64,000 nucleotides of DNA from JAGORM01 sp050255815 (GTDB taxonomy: Bacteria > Patescibacteriota > Microgenomatia > Levybacterales > GWA1-39-11). Below are positions 44,324 to 53,567 of this stretch, piece by piece. A model generated the notes under the pieces. The model saw only the letters and a list, made by a program, of their open reading frames with translations, ran no database searches and was not told where the DNA came from. The number at the start of each line of letters is the position of its first letter. Position 1 is the stretch's first letter. The position numbers were made by a program, and so were the translations under genes. The stretch is taken from the NCBI GenBank assembly GCA_050255815.1, contig JBLMVJ010000035.1, forward strand, positions 1 through 64,000, in the 5' to 3' direction.

Positions 44324-44446
44324 AGTCCTGGCCTTGACCTATCTTCCCATGTTGTGTAACAACAAAGTATTGTGAGCGCTGACGTGTTTCACTTCTCTGT
44401 TCGGAATGGGAAGAGGTGGGACCACATCGCTCTAAAGACCAAGACT
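44324..44446 (-). rRNA. rrf: 5S ribosomal RNA
   Basis: On the minus strand the 5' end AGTCTTGG pairs with the 3' end CCAGGACT (helix I). The conserved core CCCATTCCGAACAGAGAAGT is present. It lies about 155 nt after the 23S 3' end. About 123 nt. Confidence 0.93.
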
Positions 44447-44726
44447 CAAGAGCAAAACCGGTAAGATCCGAATCTACTCGAATAGTTTGGGGTAACTTCT
44501 AGGCTACCCCATTCTTCTCGAATATTTCGAATTAACATTAACAAACACTAGCGCATTCGAATTGATTCGATTTAAATTCGAACCATTCGAGAATGATTTC
44601 TTAGAATCCACGCTATTTGGATCGACCTATTAGTACAACTTCGCTGAAACAGTTACCTGTCTTACACGTGTTGCCTATCAACCTGATGGTCTCTCAGGGG
44701 TCTAAAAGAGATCTTATCTTAGGGTG

Positions 44727-44759
<33 letters not shown>

Positions 44760-44994
44760 CATGGAAATCTAGCTACCCAGCAGTGCACTTGTAAGTACAA
44801 CTGGCACACCAGGGATTTCCTCACCCCAGTCCTCTCGTACTAGGGGCGACTCCCTTCAAATCTCAAACGGTTGTCCTGGATAGAGTCCGAACTGTCTTAC
44901 GACGTTCTTAACCCAGCTCGCGTACCTTTTTAACTGGCGAACAGCCAGACGCTTGGGAGCTTCTCCACCCCCGCGCTAAGATGAGCCGACATCG

Positions 44995-45425
44995 CTGTCA
45001 ATCCAATCAGTAATTAAGAAAGACTTAAAAACTTAAAACTGATGGTGATACTCTTGTTACCAAGAGCCTCTGACTATACCTTCATCCGCCAACTGGCGGA
45101 GCTAGTCGTATGATACAGATTATAAATTTCTCTTTATGAGATGAATCCATATCTCACCCTCTCACCTATGCTGGTGAGGGGTTCAGTCGATAGGGTCCAA
45201 AAGAAATTTAAAATTCAGAAGTTAAAATTCAGAATTAAATTCTTAATTCTGAAATCTGAATTCTTAACTCTATTTGAACCTCGGTATTACCCTCTTGTGT
45301 TCAGAAAGTAGGGTTTCACCGATTTGGACTAGTTATTTAAATTATTAGTACCTTGTTTTTTGACTCAAATACTAATAAATACAGGCAAGAGTATTACTAC
45401 TCAGGCGCCCCGATATTTTCATATA
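44995..45425 (-). other. Group I intron 1 in the 23S peptidyl-transferase loop
   Basis: It splits GGCACCT from CGATGTCGGCTC, the loop around E. coli position 2500, where any unspliced insertion should be lethal. The upstream exon ends in U and the intron in G, as group I splicing needs. The core is seen in GAAGGTATAGTCAGAGG (45064-45082 region), which pairs through TAGTC with GACTGA (about 45186-45191). No ORF of note. A peripheral loop carries a CTCACC/GGTGAG hairpin and the AT-rich dispersed repeat (45205-45275). Length 431 nt. Confidence 0.85.
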
Positions 45426-45468
45426 AGGTGCCAAACCGCATCGTCGCTGTGGACGCTTGGATGCGATC

Positions 45469-45501
<33 letters not shown>

Positions 45502-45956
45502 AAGCTACGTCCCAACCACTAAGGAACGCAGGATCACTAACACCTGCTTTCGCACCTGCTCGACTTGTAGGTCTCGCAGTCAAGCTGGCTTGTGCGTTTG
45601 CACAATACGCTCCGATTTCCGTCCGGAGTTAGCCAACCTTTGTACGCCTCCGTTGCACTTTAGGAGGCAACCTCCCCAGTTAAACTGCCCACCAGACACT
45701 GTCTTTTAGCCGTATTTTTATGCGGCATTAAAGTAATGCTCACTCATCTTAAAGAGAGGTATTTCATTGATGACCGAAGTCTCCCTCCTATACTAAACAG
45801 TTAAAATAAGCTTGCAAATGTCAAGCTACAGTAAAGCTCCCGGGGTCTTTTTGTCCTAGGACAACCAGGCCGCGTCTTCACAGCCATCTCAATTTCGCCG
45901 TGTAAATGTTCAAGACAGTTACTCAGTCGTTCTACCTTTCGTGCGGGTCGGAACTC

Positions 45957-46274
45957 CATTGTTTTAATGTTCCAACATGGAACCTCACAGTCGCCTGTGA
46001 GATCGGACTATATCTTTCCCTTACCAAATTGGTGAGGGATCTAGCGTCTAGTCTCTGAGGGTTTTCCGATAAATCGGAATCTTCCCTGCTGATTGGCTCC
46101 ACCAAGCAGATTTTTACTCTTACGAGTACTGTTGGATACTGAGCTGTTCCAGCAAATAGCTAGATTTTACACTCATTTAGGTTAACGATTGTGTTCTTAC
46201 GTGACTGTTTTGCTTGTTCCTGATGTGTATCCCGATTAGATCGGGACTCGGGCAAGTTGATTTGACCCAAACCA
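45957..46274 (-). other. Group I intron 2 in the 23S helix 69-71 region
   Basis: It lies between CTTGTCGGGT and (G)AGTTCCGACC, near E. coli position 1931, a known group I site. Classic core sequences are CAGAGACTAGACG (about 46045-46058) and AAGATATAGTCC (46005-46017). About 318 nt, with no ORF. The exact ends are ambiguous by one base because flanks repeat. Loops carry CCCTTACC/GGTGAGGG (46018-46038), TTCCGAT/ATCGGAA (46064-46079) and TCCCGAT/ATCGGGA (46230-46246) hairpins. Confidence 0.9.
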
Positions 46275-47621
46275 ACCCGACAAGGAACTTCGCTACCATA
46301 GAACAGTTATAGTTACTGCTGCCGTTCACCGGAGCTTTAGAAAGCGGCTCCACCTTGCGGTTTCACCACCCACTATTGACTTACCGGCACTGGGCAGGTG
46401 TCAGCCCCTATACGTTACCTTTCGGTTTTGCAGGGACCTGTGTTTTAGATAAACAGTCGCTAAGTAATCTTTTGCTTAACCTGGATGTTACTCCAGGCAG
46501 GGCATCTCCCATAGGTTACGCCCAGCTTTTGTTGCCGAGTTCCTTGAACATTTGTCTCACGGTCGCCTTAGTCTACTCGACCAATCCACCTGTGTCGGTT
46601 ATGCGGTACGGCAAAATATAGCACTCCTCACGAATCTTTTCCTGAAGACTGAAACTTACGATCCTCACCCTACTTTCTTGCGATTTCAGATTTGCATTCG
46701 CCACTTAATTAAACACTTTGACGGATTTGCCCATCAAAACTATCTTATGGCTTGGACCCTGTTTACAGGGCGATCCTTTCCACTCTTGTCCATCCTTGAG
46801 TAATAACGCACTATACTCTGTAGCAGAATATTAACTGCTTGTCCATCCGGCTACCCCGCGCTTTATGACGGGCCACCGTTAGGAGCCGACTAACGCTGCG
46901 CTGACTTACATTGCGCAGCAAACCTTGGATTTTCGGCGGACGCCGTTCTCAGGCGTCATTCGCTACTCATGCCGGCATTCTCACTTGTAAACGCTCCACC
47001 ATACCTTACAGTACAGCTTCGCTGCATTTACGACGCTCCCCTACCACTTGCTCCGATAAATCGGAGTCAAATCTCCATCGTCGGTATTAAGCTTAATCCT
47101 CGATCATTTCCGGCGCCATTCTCCAATGTCGACTAGTGAGCTGTTACGCTTTCTTTAAAGGATGGCTGCTTCTGAGCCAACCTCCTAGCTGTCTATGGAA
47201 AATGACTTCCTTATCAACTTAGCTTAAATTTAGAGACCTTAGATGGGAGTCTGGGCTGTTTCCCTTTAGACCCACGAGCTTAGCCCCGCAAGTCTGACTC
47301 TCTATTAAGTTTTTACGGTATTCGGAGTTTGATTGATCCTGAAAAGTTGCCTCTCCAGAGACCATTCAGTGCTCTACCCCCGTAAAAACATACAAAAGGC
47401 TATACCAAAATATATTTCGGGGAGAACCAGCTATCTCCAGGTTCGTTTAGTATGTCACCCCTTACCACAAGTCGTCTCAGATCATTGCTGCGATCACGAG
47501 TTCGGGCCTTCCTCATCCTTTCGAACAAGTTCACCCTGCTCATGGTAAGCTCACCTGGTTTCGGGTCTTTTGCAATGCGCATTTAGGTATCCCAGTTAGA
47601 GATCGCTTTCACTATGCCTCC

Positions 47622-47718
47622 CCCCTCACCTTTCCAACGAAAATTCCAACCTTTGTTTTAAATCGAGCTTGTTTCGATAATATTTCAAAGTGGTAATCCT
47701 CATTAGAATGGTGAGGGG
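47622..47718 (-). mobile_element. 97-nt palindrome-bounded insertion in 23S (about helix 31)
   Basis: Bounded by CCCCTCACC (47622-47630) and GGTGAGGGG (47710-47718), between the segments matching rRNA on both sides (GCCTCC and TTAGACTG). No ORF. The first 12 nt of its left end, CCCCTCACCTTT, equal those of the GIY-YIG-bearing insertion at 48087. It looks like a short, non-coding relative of that element. Confidence 0.6.
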
Positions 47719-48086
47719 TTAGACTGCGCAATACAAAAACTCACCGGCTCATTCTTCAATAGGCACGACGTTATACCCTTGCGGGCACTTCGTCTGCTTG
47801 TTAGCTAATAGTTTCAGTAACTCTTTCATTCCCCTCCCGGGGTGCTTTTCACCTTTCCCTCGCGGTACTAGTTCACTATCGGTAGATGTTGATATTTAGC
47901 TTTGGAGCGTGGTCGCCCCGGCTTCCCACAGGGTTTAATCGTACCCCATGGTACTCAGGAACAGGCAAGAAGTGAAAATCATTTCAAATACGGGACTATC
48001 ACCCTCTTTGGTCTCTTTTTCCAAAACGTTCTTCTATGATTTCCATTTGTGACTTCTTTTGCATTTAAGCAAGCCGTCCTACAACC

Positions 48087-48386
48087 CCCCTCACCTTTTT
48101 ATCACTAACCTTTTTAAAAGTTCTTGCCAAGCTTTTGCGCGCTTCTTAAGCGCCTGCTCTCTTCTAAAAGCTAATTTATAAGAAGTATATGCTTCATAAT
48201 AAATAAGCTCCCATGGCAAAAACTTTTTAGTATATATAGACTTTCCTTTATTATGGTCCGTAAATCGAGTTTTAAGATCTTTTGTTGAACCAATATAAAA
48301 CTGGTCGAACTTTACACTCTTAAGAATATACGTGTAGAACATAAGTCTATTATAGTTATTTAAGTTAGGAACAAAAAGGTGAGGGG
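48087..48386 (-). mobile_element. 300-nt insertion in 23S helix 25 with 14-bp inverted repeats and a GIY-YIG gene
   Basis: Ends are perfect 14-bp inverted repeats, CCCCTCACCTTTTT (48087-48100) and AAAAAGGTGAGGGG (48373-48386). The insertion sits at the tip of helix 25, a classic site of intervening sequences. It contains an 83-codon GIY-YIG nuclease gene on the rRNA strand. It lacks group I core sequences, so it is more likely an intervening sequence, either retained in the helix or excised, than a self-splicing intron. Confidence 0.75.
48091..48342 (-). CDS. Small GIY-YIG nuclease (UPF0213/YhbQ-like) inside the 23S insertion
   Basis: 83 residues, the full length of stand-alone GIY-YIG domains. 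Landmarks: YTYILKS (GIY strand, Y5), FYIGST (YIG, Y17-G19), the catalytic Arg at R26 and the catalytic Glu at E62 in RREQALKK. The stop overlaps the left terminal repeat, so the last residues (VIKR) are coded by it. On the minus strand TATAAT (plus 48349-48354) ends 6 nt before the ATG, so the gene probably has its own leaderless promoter within the element. Homing or mobility is inferred from position, not shown. Confidence 0.88.
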   Translation of the reverse strand: MFYTYILKSVKFDQFYIGSTKDLKTRFTDHNKGKSIYTKKFLPWELIYYEAYTSYKLAFRREQALKKRAKAWQELLKRLVIKR

Positions 48387-48728
48387 TTTGAGCTGTTCCG
48401 CGTTCGCTCGCCGCTACTGACGGAATCTCTGTGATTTCTTTTCCTCGGACTACTTAGATGTTTCAGTTGGTCCGGTATCCCGCCGACTACTAATATATTA
48501 ATCTTGCGACTAATAACTTCATAGCAGGCTCCCAGTTAAACTGGGGGGTTTCCCCATTCGGACACCACCGGATCATAATGTCTTCGGCCATTCCCCGGTG
48601 ATTTTCGCGAGCCAGATGCGTCCTTCTTCGGTCAACACCTCCTAGGCATCCACTATTAGCATGAATCAAATAGCGTAGATTCTAAAAAACCAATTCATTA
48701 AAAACCATGCCTCGGCTTGAAACATGGA

Positions 48729-48754
48729 AAATCCGCCACCCGGCGGATTTTTTT
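48729..48754 (+). terminator. Hairpin with T-run in the tRNA-23S spacer (plus orientation)
   Basis: AAATCCGCC and GGCGGATTT pair around ACCC and are followed by seven T on the plus strand, i.e. against the direction of the rRNA operon. On the rRNA strand the T-run is only four. It may stop antisense transcription into the operon, or it may be a rRNA spacer stem. A TCCCGAT/ATCGGGA palindrome lies just after it (48763-48781). Confidence 0.5.
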
Positions 48755-48948
48755 AATCCTCCGTCCCGATTAGATCGGGACTTCGGCCTAGTTGTTTGTT
48801 TGTAATTCTTCCAATTATTAATGAGCAAAACGCTTTTTGCGTTGCCCTCGGATGTAATCCGAGGCCATATCTCTCCTGTACTCGTTTCTCGCCGGGAAGT
48901 ATATTGCCCTTCCACCAGCGAGGAACCAATACAAGAAAACTAAAAAAG

Positions 48949-49021
48949 TGGACCCAAGGAGATTTGAACTCCTGACCTCGTCATTGCAAATGACGCGCTC
49001 TACCAGCTAAGCTATGGGCCC
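48949..49021 (-). tRNA. tRNA-Ala (anticodon UGC)
   Basis: Cloverleaf on the minus strand: acceptor GGGCCCA with TGGGTCC including the G3:U70 pair that identifies alanine tRNAs, D arm GCTTAGCTGGTAGAGC, anticodon stem CGTCA/TGACG with loop TTTGCAA, T arm AGGAG-TTCAAAT-CTCCT, discriminator A. CCA is not encoded. It precedes 23S in the operon by about 265 nt. Confidence 0.96.
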
Positions 49022-49280
49022 CGAGTGTAACGAGGGGCACACAAGGTTCTGATTTCGCAGAAATCAGGTTCTTATGGGCCCTTGAGATATATTGCAATCA
49101 CTCAAACCTGCTTACCTAAGCATGAAGCTTGGCAAAGCGGTCCACAAAAAAGACATTTTCAAACCAAAACAGGGAATCAAAAAAAATAGAAACGCGAGCA
49201 ACAGGGATCGAGATTACTCGATGTATTGAGGTTAAATTACGTTTTTCGTCATAAAATAGGCTTGATTTCCCGTAAAGGTA
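49022..49280 (-). other. Leader of the rRNA operon
   Basis: About 260 nt between the promoter and tRNA-Ala. It contains a CTGATTTC-GCA-GAAATCAG hairpin and a second TATGGGCCC word (about 49074) copying the tRNA acceptor end. It holds no 16S sequence and no ORF. Confidence 0.6.
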
Positions 49281-49286
49281 AAGACT

Positions 49287-49315
49287 ATTCTAGCTTTATT
49301 TGAGGCTCTTGTCAA
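49287..49315 (-). promoter_or_regulatory. Promoter of the tRNA-Ala-23S-5S operon
   Basis: Minus-strand TTGACA (49310-49315), exactly 17 nt, TAGAAT (49287-49292). The only strong promoter upstream of the tRNA. It lies just beyond the stop of the preceding minus-strand gene's 3' end (49331). Confidence 0.8.
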
Positions 49316-49330
49316 GAGTCAAGAAAATAC

Positions 49331-50794
49331 TCAGGATGCAATCTTTTCTTCACTTTCCGGAGCAGCAAAAACAGTACTGGGTTTTAAAAGCATGCTGGTA
49401 GCATAATACACCATGCCTGCAGTCCAAGCTTGATCCAAAGCGCTTGTCTGTCCTGAAAACCTGTCCCGCCAGCGCACATAGGCTCCGGTTTCATCCCGTT
49501 TAAACATCTCTATATTAGAACCAAACTCACGGATCCGCTCCAGTGATGCTTCTAAAACTTCTTCTGCTTCCCGCCGGTATCCCCTTTTATCCAGTCCTAT
49601 CGCGGCAAGACCGGACATAAATGGCCAGTATGTCTCCGGACCATTATGATACCCGTCAGGGTCATGCACTTTTGTATATTTCCCATATGTCCTAAAGCCA
49701 GCCTCAGGGTTAAACAGGTCTTCCATAAACCCCCGCTTTACCAGATCATGGATATATTGCTCTTCTACTACACTCTCCCCTTTGTGGGTTGCCCACAGGG
49801 CAAGTATTGGATCAACCGTAATATTGGTCACTCTTCTATTGTCTTCATCCAGCGCTTCCGCAAAATACCAAAGATCGGCTTTTTGATCCCGCATAAGAAA
49901 TCCCCCTTCCGCAGAGTTGAACCGGGCCTTTAGCTCTGCAGCTTCTTGCCGCAATGTTTCAGCGTAGGCAGGATCTACTCCTTCAAAAAAATCAGCTCCA
50001 TACCTAAGCGCTCCCCACACAAAAATATTTACCTCAACCGGCTTCCTCCCGAATGGCTTACGGGGATCCCTTCCCTTTTCTTCTGTCACATCATTCTCAT
50101 GAAGCATGCTGTATGCACTATCTTTCCAGTTTTGGTTTAAAAGGCCGCCAAATTTCCGGTTAGGATTATAGGAAAAGCCCGCAAATCCGTTGTATTCCCG
50201 GATATTTCTCCTGCACCATTCCAGCTCTTGCTTCATAACCGCCCGCTGCTCAGGGGTAGGATCAAATATCTTCTCCTGGTATAGTTCTCCTTTCAGGATG
50301 ACGTCTAAAGGAGTTGCATCAGCGCTGTCCCAGTTTTTCATAATCCCGTCTTTATCTACAAACCATGGACGCTCTCCCCGCGCCAACTGTTCATCAGTCC
50401 TGGTTATTAAATGCTCATACCCGGTTTTTCTGGCTTCATGGATGCTCTGTCCTGCCCAAACACCCAGCTCAGGGTCATCTGCAGGTGCAATATAATAATC
50501 CATAGCAAAAAATCCGTTAATAGCACGGTTAAACAAAGATCTTTCTGCGGGACTCAGGGTTGTTTTATCCTTAAACGTTTCCAGAAGATAACTAAACGTA
50601 ATGTAGGTATCGCGCCCAAAATGGGCATGATACATTCCTTCAGACCCTTTTGAAGATGAGGCAAAATAGCCTTCATCTGTAATAAGTTCATCTAAATTCT
50701 CAAGGGCACGCGCCTGAAGCTTTACGAGGTCTCTTGTGCTCAACCTATGTTCTGAAGGAATGGATCTTGTCCTACTCTCTAAGTAGTTGTTCAT
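49331..50794 (-). CDS. Six-hairpin glycosidase (glycogen-debranching/amylo-alpha-1,6-glucosidase-like)
   Basis: 487 residues of (alpha/alpha)6-barrel type. Conserved-looking acidic blocks include HFGRDTYITFSYLL, NWDSADATPLDV, NQNWKDSAYS, DPDGYHNGPETYWPFMSGLAAIGLDKRGY and SALDQAWTAGMVYYAT. No signal peptide, so it should work in the cytoplasm on glycogen or a related glucan. Exact specificity is open. A TATTCT box 7 nt before the ATG suggests another leaderless start. Confidence 0.8.
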   Translation of the reverse strand: MNNYLESRTRSIPSEHRLSTRDLVKLQARALENLDELITDEGYFASSSKGSEGMYHAHFGRDTYITFSYLLETFKDKTTLSPAERSLFNRAINGFFAMDYYIAPADDPELGVWAGQSIHEARKTGYEHLITRTDEQLARGERPWFVDKDGIMKNWDSADATPLDVILKGELYQEKIFDPTPEQRAVMKQELEWCRRNIREYNGFAGFSYNPNRKFGGLLNQNWKDSAYSMLHENDVTEEKGRDPRKPFGRKPVEVNIFVWGALRYGADFFEGVDPAYAETLRQEAAELKARFNSAEGGFLMRDQKADLWYFAEALDEDNRRVTNITVDPILALWATHKGESVVEEQYIHDLVKRGFMEDLFNPEAGFRTYGKYTKVHDPDGYHNGPETYWPFMSGLAAIGLDKRGYRREAEEVLEASLERIREFGSNIEMFKRDETGAYVRWRDRFSGQTSALDQAWTAGMVYYATSMLLKPSTVFAAPESEEKIAS

Positions 50795-50865
50795 AACGCC
50801 GAGAATAGGATATACCTACGGGAAAAAATCTGCAAGCTGGGCAAAAGATTAAAGTAATCTATTGT

Positions 50866-51864
50866 TTAGAAAACAAGCGCCAGTAACCGGTAGGCTATGA
50901 ATGCTAGCCCGGCACATATGGGAATGGTAAATATCCACGCCCTCACTATACTTCCGGCCACGTTCCAACGGACGGCTGAAGCACGCTTGCTTGCCCCTAC
51001 TCCTAAAATAGTGGAAGAAATAACGTGTGTAGTAGACAGGGGAAACCCAAACCGGGAGGCTACTTCTATGATAACCCCTGCAGACGTTTCTGCCCCAAAA
51101 CCATAGACCGGAGTAAGTCTTACCAGTTTAGAACCCATGGTGTTGATAATCCGCCACCCTCCTCCGGCAGTCCCTAAAGCCATGGCAATGGCTGACATGA
51201 TAATAACCCAGAGCGGCACCCTAAACGGTTCGGCAGGAATCAAATGGGAAGAAATAAGAGATAAGGTAATAATACCCATGGTCTTTTGGGCATCATTGCT
51301 GCCATGGGAAAAGGCCATAAATGCTGAGGACAGGATTTGTGCCCGCCGGAAAAATCCGTTCACTAACCCCAGCCTTACATTAGCAAATAAAACAAAGATG
51401 ATTTTCATAAAAATGAATCCGGCAAATAGTCCCGCCACCGGAGAAGCCAGGAATGGCACCACTACTTTTTGAAGGAGAGCCTGCCATTGGACCTGGTTCA
51501 CTCCCGCAAATGCAATGCCCGCCCCCACCAACCCTCCTATTAAGGCATGTGAGGAACTGGAAGGAATACCTTTCCGCCACGTAATTAAATTCCAAATGAT
51601 TGCCGCGATAAGCGCTGCAATAATTACCTGCTCGGGTACGTTTGTCCCTACAATCCCACTCCCAATAGTTTTAGCAACCGCTGTTCCGGAAATAGCCCCT
51701 AAGAAATTGAGCCCGGCTGCCATAATTATGGCCCAAAAGGGAGATAAAACCCTGGTTGAGACTACTGTTGCTATAGCATTTGCCGTATCATGGAAGCCGT
51801 TTATAAAGTCAAAAATAACTGATAAAAGCAGTATTATGATGAGGATGAGGTGTAGGTCACTCAT
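50866..51864 (-). CDS. pit: PiT-family inorganic phosphate transporter
   Basis: 332 residues with about 10 membrane helices. Two family signatures are visible as repeated halves: GFHDTANAIATVVSTRVLSP near the N-terminus and FSHGSNDAQKTMGIITL after the loop. It moves phosphate with protons or sodium. Its start overlaps the end of the DUF47 gene by 8 bp, and DUF47 proteins commonly regulate PiT transporters. Confidence 0.95.
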   Translation of the reverse strand: MSDLHLILIIILLLSVIFDFINGFHDTANAIATVVSTRVLSPFWAIIMAAGLNFLGAISGTAVAKTIGSGIVGTNVPEQVIIAALIAAIIWNLITWRKGIPSSSSHALIGGLVGAGIAFAGVNQVQWQALLQKVVVPFLASPVAGLFAGFIFMKIIFVLFANVRLGLVNGFFRRAQILSSAFMAFSHGSNDAQKTMGIITLSLISSHLIPAEPFRVPLWVIIMSAIAMALGTAGGGWRIINTMGSKLVRLTPVYGFGAETSAGVIIEVASRFGFPLSTTHVISSTILGVGASKRASAVRWNVAGSIVRAWIFTIPICAGLAFIAYRLLALVF

Positions 51865-52486
51865 ACTTAGTTATGAGGCTGGAGAGAATATCTGCAATAT
51901 CCTCTAAAGAATCCGTTGCTTGCTCCATGGTTTCGTAGATGTCTTTCAGGATGATTATTTTTTTTATGTCCCGGCTCTTAAAAAGCGACCGAAGTCCTTC
52001 TTTTAAGAGGACGTCTGCTTCATTTTCTTTATTATTAATTTCTACCACCAATTTGTGTACTTTAGAGAAATTCTTGCGTGAGCGAATAAGCGGCAAAGCT
52101 TTTGAAACAAGTTGGCTGGCCTCTAAAATAATTTGGGCAAAATGAATGATAGTTTCATCTTTTTTCTTAAGGGGATATACTTCCAGCCTGTTTCCTGAAA
52201 GATGAATCAGATCAATGACATCATCCAGTGCCCGGGTGAGGAACATGATATCTTCCCTATCCATGGGAGGCACAAAGGCTTTGCTGACTTCTTCATAGAG
52301 CTGGTGTGCTATTTCATCCCCTGCCTGCTCCAGATTATGAATTTTCTTGGCAATTTTTGCTGAATTCCGGGGATTTTTTGCAAGAGAAAGAAGTTCCAAA
52401 GCAGCTTTCACATTGTTCTCTGCTGCTTCCTCAAATGATTGATAAAAAATACCTGATCTGGTTTGGAAAACCGATAATAATTTCAC
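51857..52486 (-). CDS. DUF47/PhoU-like partner of the PiT transporter
   Basis: 209 residues, all helical, resembling PhoU: KIHNLEQAGDEIAHQLYEEV and NKENEADVLLKEGL show the E-x2-D/E pattern of metal-cluster sites in two repeats. It is encoded first and overlaps pit, so the two are probably co-translated. It presumably gates phosphate uptake. Confidence 0.92.
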   Translation of the reverse strand: MKLLSVFQTRSGIFYQSFEEAAENNVKAALELLSLAKNPRNSAKIAKKIHNLEQAGDEIAHQLYEEVSKAFVPPMDREDIMFLTRALDDVIDLIHLSGNRLEVYPLKKKDETIIHFAQIILEASQLVSKALPLIRSRKNFSKVHKLVVEINNKENEADVLLKEGLRSLFKSRDIKKIIILKDIYETMEQATDSLEDIADILSSLITKYE

Positions 52487-52579
52487 TGAATATACTTAAA
52501 GATCCTACAATATTATACTATCCGGGGCAAGGGGAGAAATTTATTGGGTAGCTTTGAAAAGAGTTGATGCAACAGGAAT

Positions 52580-53515
52580 TTATGCTTTTTGCATGGTGAG
52601 CCAGCGCTCTATATCTAGTGCTGCCATGCAGCCAAATCCTGCGGCAGTTACTGCCTGGCGGTACCTATCATCCTGGACATCCCCGGAAACAAAAACACCT
52701 TCTATATTAGTCCTCACCCGTTCTTTTGCGCTTACATACCCGCTTTGCGTCAAATCTACCCCTTTAAAGATAGATGAATTTGGCGTATGGCCAATAGCCA
52801 CAAATATACCGTCTATAGGCATTTCTGTTACTTCCTGGGAGACGGTATTCTGGATTTTAACCTTCTCTACTTTGTTCCCCCCCAGTACTTCAACAATTTG
52901 AGAGTTAAGCATAACTTTAATTTTTGGGTTATTTTTTACTTTATCCTGCATAATCTGGGATGCCCTAAAGCTGTCCCTTCTATGGAGCAAGGTAACTTCT
53001 GCAAAATTGGTGAGGAAGTTTGCTTCCTCCATAGCAGAATCCCCTCCGCCTACAACTATGATCTTTTTTCCCCTAAAAAATGCCCCGTCACAGGTTGCAC
53101 AGTATGAAATACCGCGCCCGGTCAGCTCTTTTTCACCCGGTACGCCCAGTGTTTTTGAATTCTCACCGGTAGCCAGGAGAAGGGCTTTGCCTTTATAGGT
53201 CTTCCCGTCCGCTGTTATAGAAAACGGAGAGGATGCCCCTGTCAAATCTGTAGGATCAGCATCCGCATTCACGAACGTTACTCCAAAACGCTCTGCCTGG
53301 CTTCTCATTTCCATCATAAGCTGGGGTCCCTGTATTCCTTTGGGAAAGCCCGGGAAGTTTTCAACCTCCGTAGTAAGCATGAGCTGGCCACCCCAAGTCT
53401 TCCCTGCAATGATAAGAGTTTTAAGTCCGGCTCTGGAGGTATAAATTCCTGCAGTGAGGCCGGAAGGACCGGATCCTATGATGATTACATCAAAAATGGG
53501 TAATTCAGAATTCAT
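52580..53515 (-). CDS. trxB: Thioredoxin reductase
   Basis: 311 residues, the usual length. FAD site GSGPSGLTAGIY near residue 14, redox pair C139-A-T-C142 with D143, NADPH site VGGGDSAMEEA, and C-terminal FAD motif GVFVSGDVQDDRYRQAVTAAG. It passes electrons from NADPH to thioredoxin. trxA lies just upstream on the same strand, separated by a short AT-rich repeat spacer. Confidence 0.97.
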   Translation of the reverse strand: MNSELPIFDVIIIGSGPSGLTAGIYTSRAGLKTLIIAGKTWGGQLMLTTEVENFPGFPKGIQGPQLMMEMRSQAERFGVTFVNADADPTDLTGASSPFSITADGKTYKGKALLLATGENSKTLGVPGEKELTGRGISYCATCDGAFFRGKKIIVVGGGDSAMEEANFLTNFAEVTLLHRRDSFRASQIMQDKVKNNPKIKVMLNSQIVEVLGGNKVEKVKIQNTVSQEVTEMPIDGIFVAIGHTPNSSIFKGVDLTQSGYVSAKERVRTNIEGVFVSGDVQDDRYRQAVTAAGFGCMAALDIERWLTMQKA

Positions 53516-53567
53516 AATTCAGAGTTAATAATTAAATTTAGAGTTTAGAATTTTATATTCTAAATTC

